Below the pieces are notes generated by a model that worked only from the letters and a program-made list of their open reading frames with translations, did not search any database and was not told where the DNA came from. Below are positions 7,900 through 17,983 of a stretch of DNA of 21,308 nucleotides, in pieces. Both the position numbers and the translations under genes were made by a program. The stretch spans positions 1 through 21,308 of the forward strand of contig JABCPU010000922.1 of assembly GCA_016800925.1 (NCBI GenBank). The letters are read 5' to 3'. Within the stretch, counting starts at the first letter, position 1. Each line of letters starts with the position of its first letter. This DNA is from Suillus spraguei. Its lineage: Eukaryota > Basidiomycota > Agaricomycetes > Boletales > Suillaceae.

Positions 7900-9439
7900 C
7901 TAAACCTCCCCGACCGTCTTGATAACATTACCTCGAATCACAATGCGTTCATTGCGCCTCCAGAACTCTGCCAGAATCGCTGCCAGCTTCGTCGGATCGT
8001 CCTGATTTCACGTCAACATAGATGAGCAAGCGTCTATCGCAAGTAACCGACGAACCTCATGCACGAGATGTCCCACACCCGAACCAGCCATGACTTCGAG
8101 CCAGAATTTGCCCTGCATCTGACCGACCATAAGTGTCGTATCAAGGCGCTCTGCTCCTGCTAATACTAAGAGCCGTGCGGAGCGGAGCCCGAGGAATAAA
8201 GACGAAAGCGACGGGAACCAGCCTGAAAGAAAAATGGGTACAAGTGGTGTAAGTCAAAGGAGCATAGGCTTACTATCCCAATATGGCGCCGTCGACCGGA
8301 GTGGTGTACGCCACTTGTATTTGAATCCAGTACTTGCGCGCGTGCTGGGCGCAAGTGGAGAATCTGCAGGAACAACGATAGATGGGATTGAGACACGGGC
8401 AGAAGCGGGGTTATGAATAAGGCCCGTATTGACGCTATAAGAGCAAATGTGAATATAGCATGCATTTACCGAGTGTGACACGAAACACGGACTGCCACTC
8501 GATTGCTTCCTCAACGCTATCAAAACCCTCCGGTCGAGAGTTGAGAATCGCGTGCATGTGAGGCAGCGCTTCGACAGCTGTGCCTATTGGTGGTGGGTCA
8601 AATTTGTGCAAATTATAGAATTTGACGCAGTAATAGCTACCTTCTACTACATCTAAAACGGCCACTCCTGTAACATTATATTTGTGTTGTTGAAGCATGG
8701 GACAAGCGCGAACGCAGACGGATCCCCCCATGCTGTGTCCAACAAGCTACTCAGGGTGTCATTAATTCAGTACGCTTAGAAGGGAGGATGAAATTCACCA
8801 TTAAATTTGGAGCTATTGACACATCTGGGTAAATCGTCTGTAGCAGAGCACAGAAATCCTCAACAAGAACATTGATTGATAGGTCTTCATCAGACTGAGA
8901 TGATGTTGTCTTTCCTGAAACACGATGAGTATTTCGCATTCACATGAAGCGAATGCATACCATGTCTCCTGGCATCAAAGGCCAGGACACCGACGTTATC
9001 CTTCATGACCTCACTTATCTCTTTCGCGAGACATGCAAAGCTTGTACCTGCATATCCTGCACCATGATGGAATACAATAACACCCCCGCCATCGTACTTC
9101 GGAGGAGTGTAATATACCCGAACGTCGAGGGCTCGGGTAGGGAGTGATATCTGCAGTGCCTGAGAGAAGTATGAAGCAGGACTTAATGGCTTGAATTCAG
9201 GATTTAATGGCTTTGGATTTCGAGTAGACATGCTTAGCCGTGGCCTATACAATAATGAGCAAGAAAGGATTGGACTCTTGATAGAAGGTGACATACAATG
9301 GAGGTGGCCCCATGCCAGTCGAGAGTTCGCCGATTCCATGAGCAATCTCAGCTTGCTCGTCATCATCCTCGTCGGTCTGTGGTAGCTGCGGTAACTTTGC
9401 TATTCGGGCACTGATTGCAGAACGATATAGCGAGCTCAT
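7900..9439 (-). CDS. PPE1: Protein phosphatase methylesterase 1 (PME-1/Ppe1)
   Basis: An alpha/beta-hydrolase that removes the methyl ester from the C-terminal leucine of the PP2A catalytic subunit, controlling PP2A assembly in cytosol and nucleus. Exons on the minus strand: 9439-9297, 9244-8961, 8914-8799, 8746-8641, 8583-8493, 8434-8274, 8222-8056, 8001-7900; all introns are GT-AG, 46-58 nt, and phases close to 389 aa, the usual length. The start MSSLYRSAISARIAKLP matches fungal orthologues. Features in order: LDVRVYYTPP, FHHGAGYAG (oxyanion region), FDARRHG, nucleophile elbow GHSMGG with S186, VLDVVEG with acidic D213, MVGQMQGKFW, and catalytic His in GHLVHE (352 or 355). It faces the uL30m gene across a 125-bp shared promoter. 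The gene looks fully intact. Confidence 0.95.
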
Positions 9440-9564
9440 CTCGACAAATACAACGATCGTGAATCAGGAGTTCGAACGCGTCCAAATTCGGACCATTAAT
9501 GGTTGATTAGTAAGCGAATCGTTCAGTAAAATGACCTTTGCCGCGTCGACTATTTGCAAGGACT
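9440..9564. promoter_or_regulatory. Divergent promoter between PME-1 and uL30m
   Basis: Only 125 bases separate the two start codons, so the region must serve both genes. Its centre (9492-9503) is a perfect 12-base palindrome, ACCATTAATGGT, centred within about 5 bases of the midpoint. No TATA box is evident on either side, as is common for housekeeping genes. Confidence 0.6.
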
Positions 9565-9954
9565 ATGGCGTCACTGTTCCGCATACCATCGAACAACATA
9601 TTCAAGCCCTCGTCACGGTCATTCACGACAGCGGCAAAAAAACAAGTGGCGTCTAAATCAGAACCAAACACCCACTTCAAAATCACTCTCCGCCGCTCCG
9701 CCATTGCACTAGGCGAACGGAAGAAGGAAACCTTGGTGGCACTCGGTCTCCATAGACGTATGCAAACTGTGTACCATGTCCACAGCCCAGAAGCTGCCGG
9801 AAAAATTCTTAAAGTGAAGGAATTAGTTGAGGTTGAGAATGTACCAGCAAAGGCGGTACGCTCTCAGTCAGAGCAAAGGAAGGAGAGAAAGGCATCGAGA
9901 GGGTACCAGGTGCAGGGCACAAAGCTGGGAGGACTTTCATGGGAAACTTCATGA
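9565..9954 (+). CDS. Mitochondrial large-subunit ribosomal protein uL30m
   Basis: A single exon of 129 codons ending in TGA 9952-9954. The ribosomal L30 core is clear: HFKITLRRSAIALGERKKETL, then LGLHRRMQTVYHVHS, then KVKELVEVENV, matching yeast Mrpl33 and bacterial L30. The first 35 or so residues (MASLFRIPSNNIF...SFTTAAKKQ) are rich in Ser, Arg and Phe with no acidic residue, as in a mitochondrial import presequence. About 40 basic residues follow the core, an extension bacterial L30 lacks. The ATG at 9565 is chosen because the open frame upstream (from 9538) has no ATG. Shares a promoter with PME-1. Confidence 0.9.
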   Translation: MASLFRIPSNNIFKPSSRSFTTAAKKQVASKSEPNTHFKITLRRSAIALGERKKETLVALGLHRRMQTVYHVHSPEAAGKILKVKELVEVENVPAKAVRSQSEQRKERKASRGYQVQGTKLGGLSWETS

Positions 9955-11689
9955 CCAGGTCCGTTTATCTCGTGCTCTTTCGTTTCTGCGCTCACTCGCT
10001 TCTTCAAACCAAAGGCCATATCATCTCATTGGCTAGAGTCCTTCCTTTTTCATCGTCTTGTCTATTATTGGCTTTCCTTTAGTTGTATGCCTACCCTCTA
10101 TCGTTATTTGAAAACTCGATAGCTTTTTCAGGTGGTGTTTGCTTTCGCTCTCTGCCATCATGTTCGATTCACAGTCACTCTCATCGGAACATGAAATCCA
10201 TAGTGTGGCTTTTATATTTTGAAGCACATGCCTCGTGGGTCCGTCGTAAGTCCCGATCATTTCTGTTACTTGGTGTCTGTGCCTTACCCACACCGCTTTG
10301 ACTAGATAAATGTGTCTGTGACTGCCTGATTAATCGTTGACATACAGCTCAAGCATTGCAAGCTATTTACGCTACTGTACCATGAGTTGCCCCTCAATCT
10401 GATACCGCAGTCTCACGGCACCACGAATGCATCGCAGATTTTTTGTCACCCTGATCGCTTCTCGCAGAAGTCAATTGTTTATACTCCACACAGATGCTCT
10501 TGGCGCTATACATGAGGCATGCCCCGTGGATCTCGTCATCACACTGAAGTTAGAATGATGAACGTCCTCGGGTAGCAAGCCGTGTCATGTTGTAATATGA
10601 GTATATTGTGGGGATTTGGGTTCCACCGCATTTTCTTCGGGGTCGACCTCAGCATGTCGTCCTACTATCCAATATTTCGACTTGCACTTAGGCACAACGC
10701 TGTAACACAGGCGGTAGGCTATTTATCAGGGATTGAGGAATTCTTTCATTTTATTTGACATCCAATTGCCTCGGCGAGCCCGTACGCGTCCATGTTCTCC
10801 GTTTTTTTATATTATTATCTTGCTCACTCTATTTGTTAGCAGAAATGTATCTCTATGAGCATCTGCCGGCAATCGCCAAGGATTGGCCCTGGATCATCAT
10901 CGGCTAAATGCATCAATGAAATATAATATTTGTGCATACTCATTCTCGCCTCTAGGCTTGAAGATCTACAAATGTACTCTATGGTGTTTGCTTCCACCTC
11001 TGAGCCCTACGTATATGCAAAGTGGTCAACCAACTCTAGCTTTCTAATAACAAATATTATTGTAATGATACAAGTAGAATACGTATGGAAGTGTTGGTGT
11101 ATAGGTTTGACACAAGCGAACATTAGTGTCATAGTGCTATGTAGCTAAACTATTAGGAATGCGCATCGGCAAGTGACGTATGGCTAGTACTTAGAATTAA
11201 CGATTCAATTGGTGGTCTATAAATTCTGAGGATATCGATGAGTCTCACGATCATGCCTGCGCAGTGCGCTCGCAGCCGAACATTCTCCACTGATCTAAAA
11301 TCTCACCGTCCATCATGATGGGGTTGGTTGGGGTTCCTCTCATCGAGAAATGTGGAGGGACTATTATAATGATACCGAGGTCTGCACCGGCACAGGCAGA
11401 AGAGGCCGGACGGTCGTTCCTTACCGAGTCGAGAATCATCCTAGCCAAGTTAACCTGCACGACCGCACTATCGGATTCCTGTGCAGTCAGCCTCGTGTCA
11501 TCCTGCGGGAACAACAATTGCAAAATATAACTCGTTCAATTCCGAACAGCTTGTGGTTCTGCCTATTCTCCACCCTTGTCCAACCCTACCGGGGCCCGTG
11601 AGTCTTCCGAGTAAAGTTAAAGTTCTGGAAAGCGTCATCTTGCTTACCAGCGCTCAGTTTTTCCATGCAGGGAGGATTTCTGACTGAAG
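9955..11689. other. 1.7-kb region without a defended gene
   Basis: After the uL30m 3' flank, frames on both strands are short and unlike known families. Isolated splice-like pairs exist on + (GTAAGT near 10246 to ACAG near 10347; GTGAGT at 11599 to CATGCAG at 11670), but the joined reading frames give short peptides that resemble nothing I know. 10801-10820 is T-rich. The 11310-11600 stretch has overlapping open frames on both strands and may contain untranslated or upstream exon sequence of the next candidate gene. Confidence 0.45.
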
Positions 11690-12686
11690 ATGACCTGGAG
11701 AAGTACCTCGCATCCGGGGAGCATCCATGGACAAGTATCGTAACACCGTCTTCCTTTAGTCACGATTGGCGGCAGCCCCACTGTACTACATTTCGTGTGG
11801 GAGAGGTGTCTCCCGCAAGTCGATATTCCAGTGGGTCTCCCTCGCATGACCAATGGGTCCACCGGATACCCGAGGCATGTACTCGCGAAGCATGATTTAG
11901 CATTCGAGAAGCTCATAACGGCCGTGCCTGATCGCACCTCTAGATCCAGCAACTACCATCAGAATCTAGACCAGATTCTTCATGTTGCACCACCGTTATT
12001 GGCCCAAGTCCGATGTCAGAAGCAAACTTATGGACGCGGATGGTAACGCGCCCGTCATTAAAGCGCTCTCGGCGGCTCATGAACTACAATATGCAGCAAG
12101 ACGTTCTCAGCATCGTACGGATTGATGTGAGTGCTAGATTCGTATTCTGACTACACTTGCAAATTGCCTCATACATTAAGCTGCAGGACTCATTTAGTGC
12201 AGAGAGCGTGACGGTGGTGGAAATGCCGAATTCTGCGTTGAAGCCAGTATCATACTCCGGAAATAAACCACCAGAGATGATAATAGACACCTGTGATGAA
12301 AAATTAAGAAAGTCTGTCCAATCTGATGTGAGTGCTACTCCAGTTTGTCTTCTCTATCCGTCCATGAGTTTCATTACATCTCTGCATATTAGCCTGCACA
12401 TTCTATAGGACGGGCTACATCTGAAGCGATATTCGAAGGGAAGGGTAAAGGAATCGAGAAGCAAGCATCCTCCAATTCTTGCTTCCTACCAAAGTTACGC
12501 CTGAACAAAGCATGGAAACGTCTGCGCCATTGGACCACTACTGCACTCAGGGACATGAAGAGTCAAGCTGTGCGTTTATCATTAGCTACCCGACCGATAA
12601 GGTGAGTGAACTAACACGCTGCGGCACCGTGGAATAAATTCTATGCTCCCAGTCTGGCCAGTTGCTCAGATCAACATGACATCTAG
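11690..12686 (+). CDS. Unrecognised multi-exon candidate gene
   Basis: I do not recognise the product. A consistent exon chain exists: 11760-11878, 11944-12126, 12187-12327, 12393-12601, 12653-12686 (TAG). Phases agree at each junction, three donors are strong GTGAGT (12127, 12328, 12602), and acceptors are CTTTAG, CTCTAG, CTGCAG, ATTAG and CCCAG. A 13-base first exon, ATG at 11690, would complete 232 aa, but that start is a guess. The peptide begins TIGGSPTVLHFVWERC, then a basic stretch (RPSLKRSRRLMNYNM), an acidic middle (EMIIDTCDEKL) and a basic, Trp-containing part (LNKAWKRLRHWTT). No signal peptide or membrane segment is seen. An alternative acceptor at 12408 would shift frame and end the protein near 12504. 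It could be real, lineage-specific or a decaying gene. Confidence 0.35.
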
Positions 12687-13751
12687 AGATACCCTCAAGG
12701 GAACAACGATAGAGGACAACCGATTTGACCGATATAACCACATAATCTGATCAAGACATAACGAACACCGCCCCTCATATCAGCGCCCGTTGACAATTCT
12801 ACATCTACATCTTTGGAGGAAGGGACTCTTACTCTCATGTTAATCACAAACAAATGTATGACAATGGACTTGGTAGCGATACAAGACTGTATTTCTATAT
12901 TCGTGGACGTGCTAGACTAGCCTAGCAACGTATGTCACCATCTCAGTATACAACCCGCGGTCTCTATGGGGAATTGGGATGGCAGTAATGGGTACAGTAA
13001 CGGCCCACTCTGCAACGTGTGACAAAGCTATCATGGTTCACTAGGTAGTTTTCCTTTAAACTATTCTGAATTCCGTACTATATTTTCAATACACGGAGCA
13101 TATCCCACGGAAGCAATTCCCGTCAACGCCAATTATGTGCGCACTCTATTTCGGCTCAGACTCACAATCTGACTGCTGACGGTTCCGGTCATGGTCCTTT
13201 GTTGAGGTAAGTGAAGTTCAGTGCCTCCCCCGCACATCCTCCCCCTTTAATCCCGCACGGTCAAGTTAGACCGTAACCCAGGAACAAGAAGTTCCACTGC
13301 GGCATATGCGACAACAGTCAACGACTCCCACTCTCGTTGGCAAATATGTTGTACTTCAAGACCTTTGCATAAATGCATGTGCGTATGGTCAACTCACACA
13401 GGTCTTTCGAAAGTGCGGAATCGGTATGACATCCGGACGTTGTCGACGACGAATGTCGGAAAAGATGCAGCAAATGTAGTTTGCTCTCTATGACTACTGG
13501 TGACGATACTACGTCCAGAGGCGAGCGGATTTCTTACCAGTAAACTCAAAAGTAGCTGCCTTCCTCGGAGTCCTTATACGTCGGAGGGTGTTGCGAGCTA
13601 ATCAAGTACTATCACCGGATGACAATGCCTTCTGCCTGATGCGGACTAGTATGCATCAACCAGTGCTGTGCCAGTGTTCGGGGACATATCAACTTCGATG
13701 TACACTAATCAAGCTCAGATGAAACTCGGTGCTTATCAATGATGCTTAGCC
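12687..13751. other. 1.1-kb region without a defended gene
   Basis: No family hit by eye on either strand. One intron-like pair on + (13207-13281, GTAAGT...CCCAG) joins an open frame from about 13074 to a short second exon ending TAA at 13372; that exon encodes KKFHCGICDNSQ. A single CxxC is not enough to call a zinc finger. The rest appears non-coding and includes the distal promoter of the GST gene. Confidence 0.45.
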
Positions 13752-13759
13752 TTTAAAAA
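13752..13759 (+). promoter_or_regulatory. TATA-like element of the GST gene
   Basis: TTTAAAAA lies about 50 bases before the GST start codon, the expected core-promoter distance. It is the only AT-rich element of this kind in the final 100 bases. Confidence 0.45.
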
Positions 13760-13808
13760 GGGTTTCACTGTTGGCCGCAGCCCTTCAAACCCCACGTCTC
13801 AGTACCCC

Positions 13809-14587
13809 ATGATGCAGCCACTTGTCCTGTATGACACCCTCTGCGAGCTACCAGGCAACAACTTCTCACCCAACCCCGCAAAGCCGAGGTCAGTAACTCA
13901 TGTTCTGTATGCCACACTTTTATATCTGACCAAAGTCCGTTTCCCAGGTTCGTTATGAGCTACAAGGATCTTCCATTCGTGACCATCTGGGTCGAGTACT
14001 CAGACATCTCCATTGCTATGAAGGCCATCGGTGCAAAGCCACAAAAACGCTCAGATGGCTCGGATGTCTGTACCGTCCCCGTCCTCAGCGACCCCAATAC
14101 CGGTGTCCTCATCAGCGACTCCCTTGAAATAGCCTCCTACCTTGAAAAGACATATCCCGAAAAGCCCATATTCCCCAACAACTCTGAAACCCTGATACGC
14201 GCGTTCGACTCTGCCCATTTCAGCCTCATTCGACCTGCTTTGAATTCCCTCTTCGCACGCACCGCAGAAGTATTGAGTCCCCCCAATGCCAAGTTTTTCA
14301 TCAAAGTTCGTTCATTAGACATCCCGCTACCTTGGGATGCGAAGTACGATGAAGACTGGAACCTGCTAGAGAAGGGGTACAACACTTTGTACGAATGGTA
14401 CCAGAAGACTGACGGGAAGTGGATCATGGGCGACACTTTTTCGTATTCAGACATCGTTGTTGCTTGTGTTTTGCTTTGGTACAAGCGAGTTATGAAGGAG
14501 GATGAGTGGGCCAGGATCAGTTCCTGGAATGAGGGAAAATGGGCCCGACACCTCGCAGATGTTGAGAAGGAGTGTAAATTGGCGTAG
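13809..14587 (+). CDS. Glutathione S-transferase, fungal GSTFuA/Ure2p-like class
   Basis: A cytosolic GST that conjugates or transfers glutathione to electrophiles; related mushroom enzymes bind wood-extractive and lignin-derived phenolics. Two exons, 13809-13888 and 13948-14587, are joined over a 59-nt intron with CTGAC branch site and CCCAG acceptor, giving 239 aa. The thioredoxin-like N-domain shows PLVLYDTL, FSPNPAKPRFV (the usual SPN..K.R segment at strand 1/helix 1), LPFVTIWVEY, VPVLSDP with the cis-proline, and the glutathione-binding SDSLEIASYLEKTYP at about residues 79-93. The all-helical C-domain follows, with WIMGDTFSYSDIVVA, the N-capping/hydrophobic staple of GSTs. Start is 13809 or the adjacent ATG 13812. 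The gene appears intact and stands alone. Confidence 0.92.
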
Positions 14588-17500
14588 AAGACTGCGTGAA
14601 TGATAGCATCTGTTTCAGGGACATTTTGAAACAATGATAGTTTTTTTCAAAGTGCGCACCACACAACAATGCCTGGACTAGTAGGTCAACGTTGTATGGG
14701 TGCAAGCCCCCTCTAGTAGGCTGAGGCTAAGTTCGTGATGAAATTGGCACCGAAGTTGCGGCGAGGCCAGTACTCGAGTACTCACAACTTGGAAAAAATA
14801 CAAGATTACCAACAACTGTACCAGGGCTTGCGCATATGTACTACTTTCACCATACTTCGTGTTTCTTGTACTTTCCGTTTCTTTGTACCCAAAACGATAT
14901 CAAATATTGAACTCATAGGTCTTTGATTCCGTCAGTAGTTCGAACCTTATCGCCTCCTCTGCTGTTGTAAATTTTGCCGCCTCCTTACTCGCTCGCGGTG
15001 GCCTGCACAGGGTTTGCCTTGCAAAGTGTAGTGCAGGGGTGACATAATCCTCATCGAATATAAACTAGCAGGAGTGGTGACTAGCACGAGAGAGATTTTT
15101 GTTAAAAGCTTCCGGAATTGAAAACAAAGGGTGGATGAAGGCCAGTAGAAACAACGACAACGGCGGATGGCTTGACTACGGAGAGCATGCAGTGGGAAAA
15201 TCAAATCGATCATAGTTAAAACAAGCAGTGGGGCACTGGGATTGCTTAGGACCGTGCCGCGAGAAGGGAAGAGCACGTCGCCCATCAGCAGAAGGGAGGG
15301 TAGGACGTCAAGTGAAGCAACACTGGTACGGAGTAAAGAGCAGGTGGCGAATGTTTATTACCTCCAGAGAGGATGATGCTGAGGTTGGCATGCATGTTGG
15401 AAAAAGGATGGCGCAGCGATGGGGAATGCTGTAGGGGAAATATATATAAACCCAAGGGAAGACTTCAAATGACGTTGAGCACACGCAAGGATGCAAAGAA
15501 GTTGTTGATATCGGCCCGCCTCGGCAGTAGATACCGAGGGTCGCGCTCATTCCTCGCACTTAGAACTGAAATTATATCTCAACATACAGTGCATAGGAGC
15601 ATCTAGCTAGTAGAAGGGCTACTCACTTTCTATTTTATCCGACATATTCTTCATCACGGTGTAGTTTCTTGTGTCAAATAACTGTATTTCCATACTTGTA
15701 CGTTTACTGTCTGCAAGAGTTACGATACTGAAATCCGATTCTTAGGCAGTATTTACCACATCGTCATAACAGCTAGTGTACCAGGGTGGTGTAGCGCCGC
15801 GGAGTACCAGGGTCCTGGGTCAGTAGCTGGAGTCCTGGCTCACAGGAGTTATTGCATGTCGTAATCAGTCCTCGATAGAAAGAGTCGCCGTCTCCTGCCT
15901 CAGATATTTGACCCTCGGTTTCCCTTGTAGTCCGTACACGGACCACCAGGCAAGACCCTCCATAACAGGATAGCAGGGTCATCAACGATACGCAGAGTCC
16001 TCCAAGATTCGAAGCCGCGGAAACAGTGATAGTAAGCTTTCTGTTGCAGAACAATTGAAATCTGACGTTTCTTCGAGATGAACAGGCGCAGCACTACGCC
16101 CGGGATTGTACATTCGGTATAAGCATTTCAACGAGAAGCATCACGGCGGAGATCATCCTGTGCCATCATGATCCAGACGAAACGCATGTTAGATAATCGA
16201 AGAAGTCATATCCAGCTTGATCGCATCTGTAGGTATGCCAATATCGTCTGGTCTTATTAGATGACAAGGAGCTGAATTCCAATGTTCCCAGGCTTACCAT
16301 GTCTAAAACCTGCGTCATACCAAATGACAGAATCCGGAATACTTACTTATCTTTTCCCACGTACAAAGCCTGGGACTGACGATTGTTCGAAATGCTCAGT
16401 TGGATGATCCGATTTCCGCAGTTCGAAGCACGGTGCACCTCACTGTTGGTGTGAGAGAGGAATATTTTAGGGTGCAGGTCCATTCCAAATATACGCTAGG
16501 TGGGGCAGTGTTGCAGGGAAGAGCGCTCATAAAATATTTTGGCCAGGCTCGCAGATAGGCATATAATTATCTAAGCCGCTTGAGTTATCACTAGTTCAGA
16601 TGGAGAAGAACACGAGCTTACCACCAACTGCAACAAGTAGATGAAGCCAATAAAATAAAACACTAGAAAAAATTGATGTGCAATTCACTGCAAGCGTCAG
16701 ACATTGCTTTGCAAATTTCAGGATCTTCGTCACATCATATCAAATCCCGTGAATCAAATACACCTACATGATTTACGACGGTGTGTTCTTTGGTTGGCGT
16801 AGATGTCCAGGTTCCTACAGTGATCAAGGGTTGCGCAAATGTACAATGTCATAGTGAGTAATCGACTTACATCTCCCATTTCCGAGTAGAAATGACATCG
16901 CATCAAGACAAAATCCCATTATTTGCAATGGGCGCTTAGTCTGCAAAATCACATCATGCCGCGTCCTGTAATGGCCTCAATTCGATGATGAACTGGCAGA
17001 TCTCGCCCTCAGTATCAACCAGGGAGTCGAGAACATTGATGCAGGGATATATTTGAAGTACTACGCACTCTGTGACGAAGATCCATGTACCTCGGTGAAT
17101 GTTTGTAGAAAGTTTTGCCTCGCGCACCATCGACAATGAGTCTTTTCTGCTCACTAGGTAGAATTTTTCTCCAGTCCACCGTATTTAAAGTGTTGAAATC
17201 ATTGAGTATGTGTCGGCCAAAAGAGTGGCGGCTAGGCTCGAACAATATCTTGTCAACAGCATTGAACGATTACTCAGCTGAGAATTTGAACACGCTGCCA
17301 GGTGAATGGATATCGGCATGCATCATAACCTATCTGGCGAGAAACAGCCGGAGGCCAAATGTAGCAAAAATTTCAAAGCAGAGCTGGACAAAAAGTACCA
17401 TCGTAGACCAATGGATGATTGATGATCACTGTGGCAAGAATCATTCATGATGAATTTGGGACCATGTGGGCCAGGAACGTGAATTACCGCCTGCCAGGTG

Positions 17501-17983
17501 GTCCAATTCTACAAGTTTGACAAATGGCATATGCATAGTCTTAAGTTGAAGAACCCGTCACGGTCACAATTGGTCACGACGTAGGTTTAATACGCCATTA
17601 TGTAATTCAGCCAGTCACGCTGCCAACCACCATCTATCCCGCCTCAACCATTTACCGGTCCTCGCGATTGTCTCCTAAGCCGCGGCTCTCAAATTCGATA
17701 ATCTACGAAATGTAAAGGACAAACTTTATTTTGTAACACGCTAAGCTGGTGGCACTAGGCGGCGTACGCTATGATCAGTACTACTTGCGTTCGTGTATGG
17801 TGCCGGTACACCATAGTATACATGAGAATAAGGTATAACACAAAGAAGCCAAAGAAGAGTAAGCGACAGTACCCAAAGAAAAAACAACCATGTCCAACGA
17901 ATAGCCCCTAGGTATTGGTGGAAGAACGTACGGTATTTCAGAAGAACAGTTTGACAAAAAATGAAGTGGGGAGGATGGATGCT
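14588..17983. other. 3.4-kb gene-poor region with weak traces of a minus-strand membrane-protein gene
   Basis: No complete gene can be defended. On the minus strand, scattered strong donors (near 16868, 16621, 16340, 16295 and 15618) suggest spliced or formerly spliced sequence. The best piece is 16662-16622, encoding FYFIGFIYLLQLV, joined through a good 51-nt intron to 16570-16499 (IIICLSASLAKIFYE...), then an in-frame TAG at 16498-16496 and more open frame to about 16350. This resembles a membrane helix of a decayed gene. A 10-base direct repeat GTACCAGGGT occurs at 15778 and 15804, and a TATATATAAA at 15440 precedes no convincing gene. Confidence 0.45.

Noticed and set aside
8166..8523. 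Overlapping ORFs on both strands within 8.2-8.5 kb
   Set aside because: All are shadows of PME-1 exons 5 to 7, whose correct frames and introns account for the sequence.
11665..11895. Frame starting QGGFLTEDDLEKY, which recalls gamma-glutamyltranspeptidase (GGxLTxxDL)
   Set aside because: Similarity is limited to about ten residues; no GGT nucleophile or downstream motif follows, and the better exon chain uses another frame.
13074..13372. Two-exon frame ending in KKFHCGICDNSQ, zinc-finger-like
   Set aside because: Only one CxxC and no paired histidines; a second frame over the same exon is equally open, so coding is not supported.
15437..15606. TATATATAAA followed by a short plus-strand ORF from 15471
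   Set aside because: The ORF is about 44 codons with no homology and no splice continuation; a lone TATA is not evidence of a gene.
15778..15813. Repeated GTACCAGGGT, possible start of a tandem array
   Set aside because: Only two copies 26 bases apart with no regular spacing; not a CRISPR or satellite.
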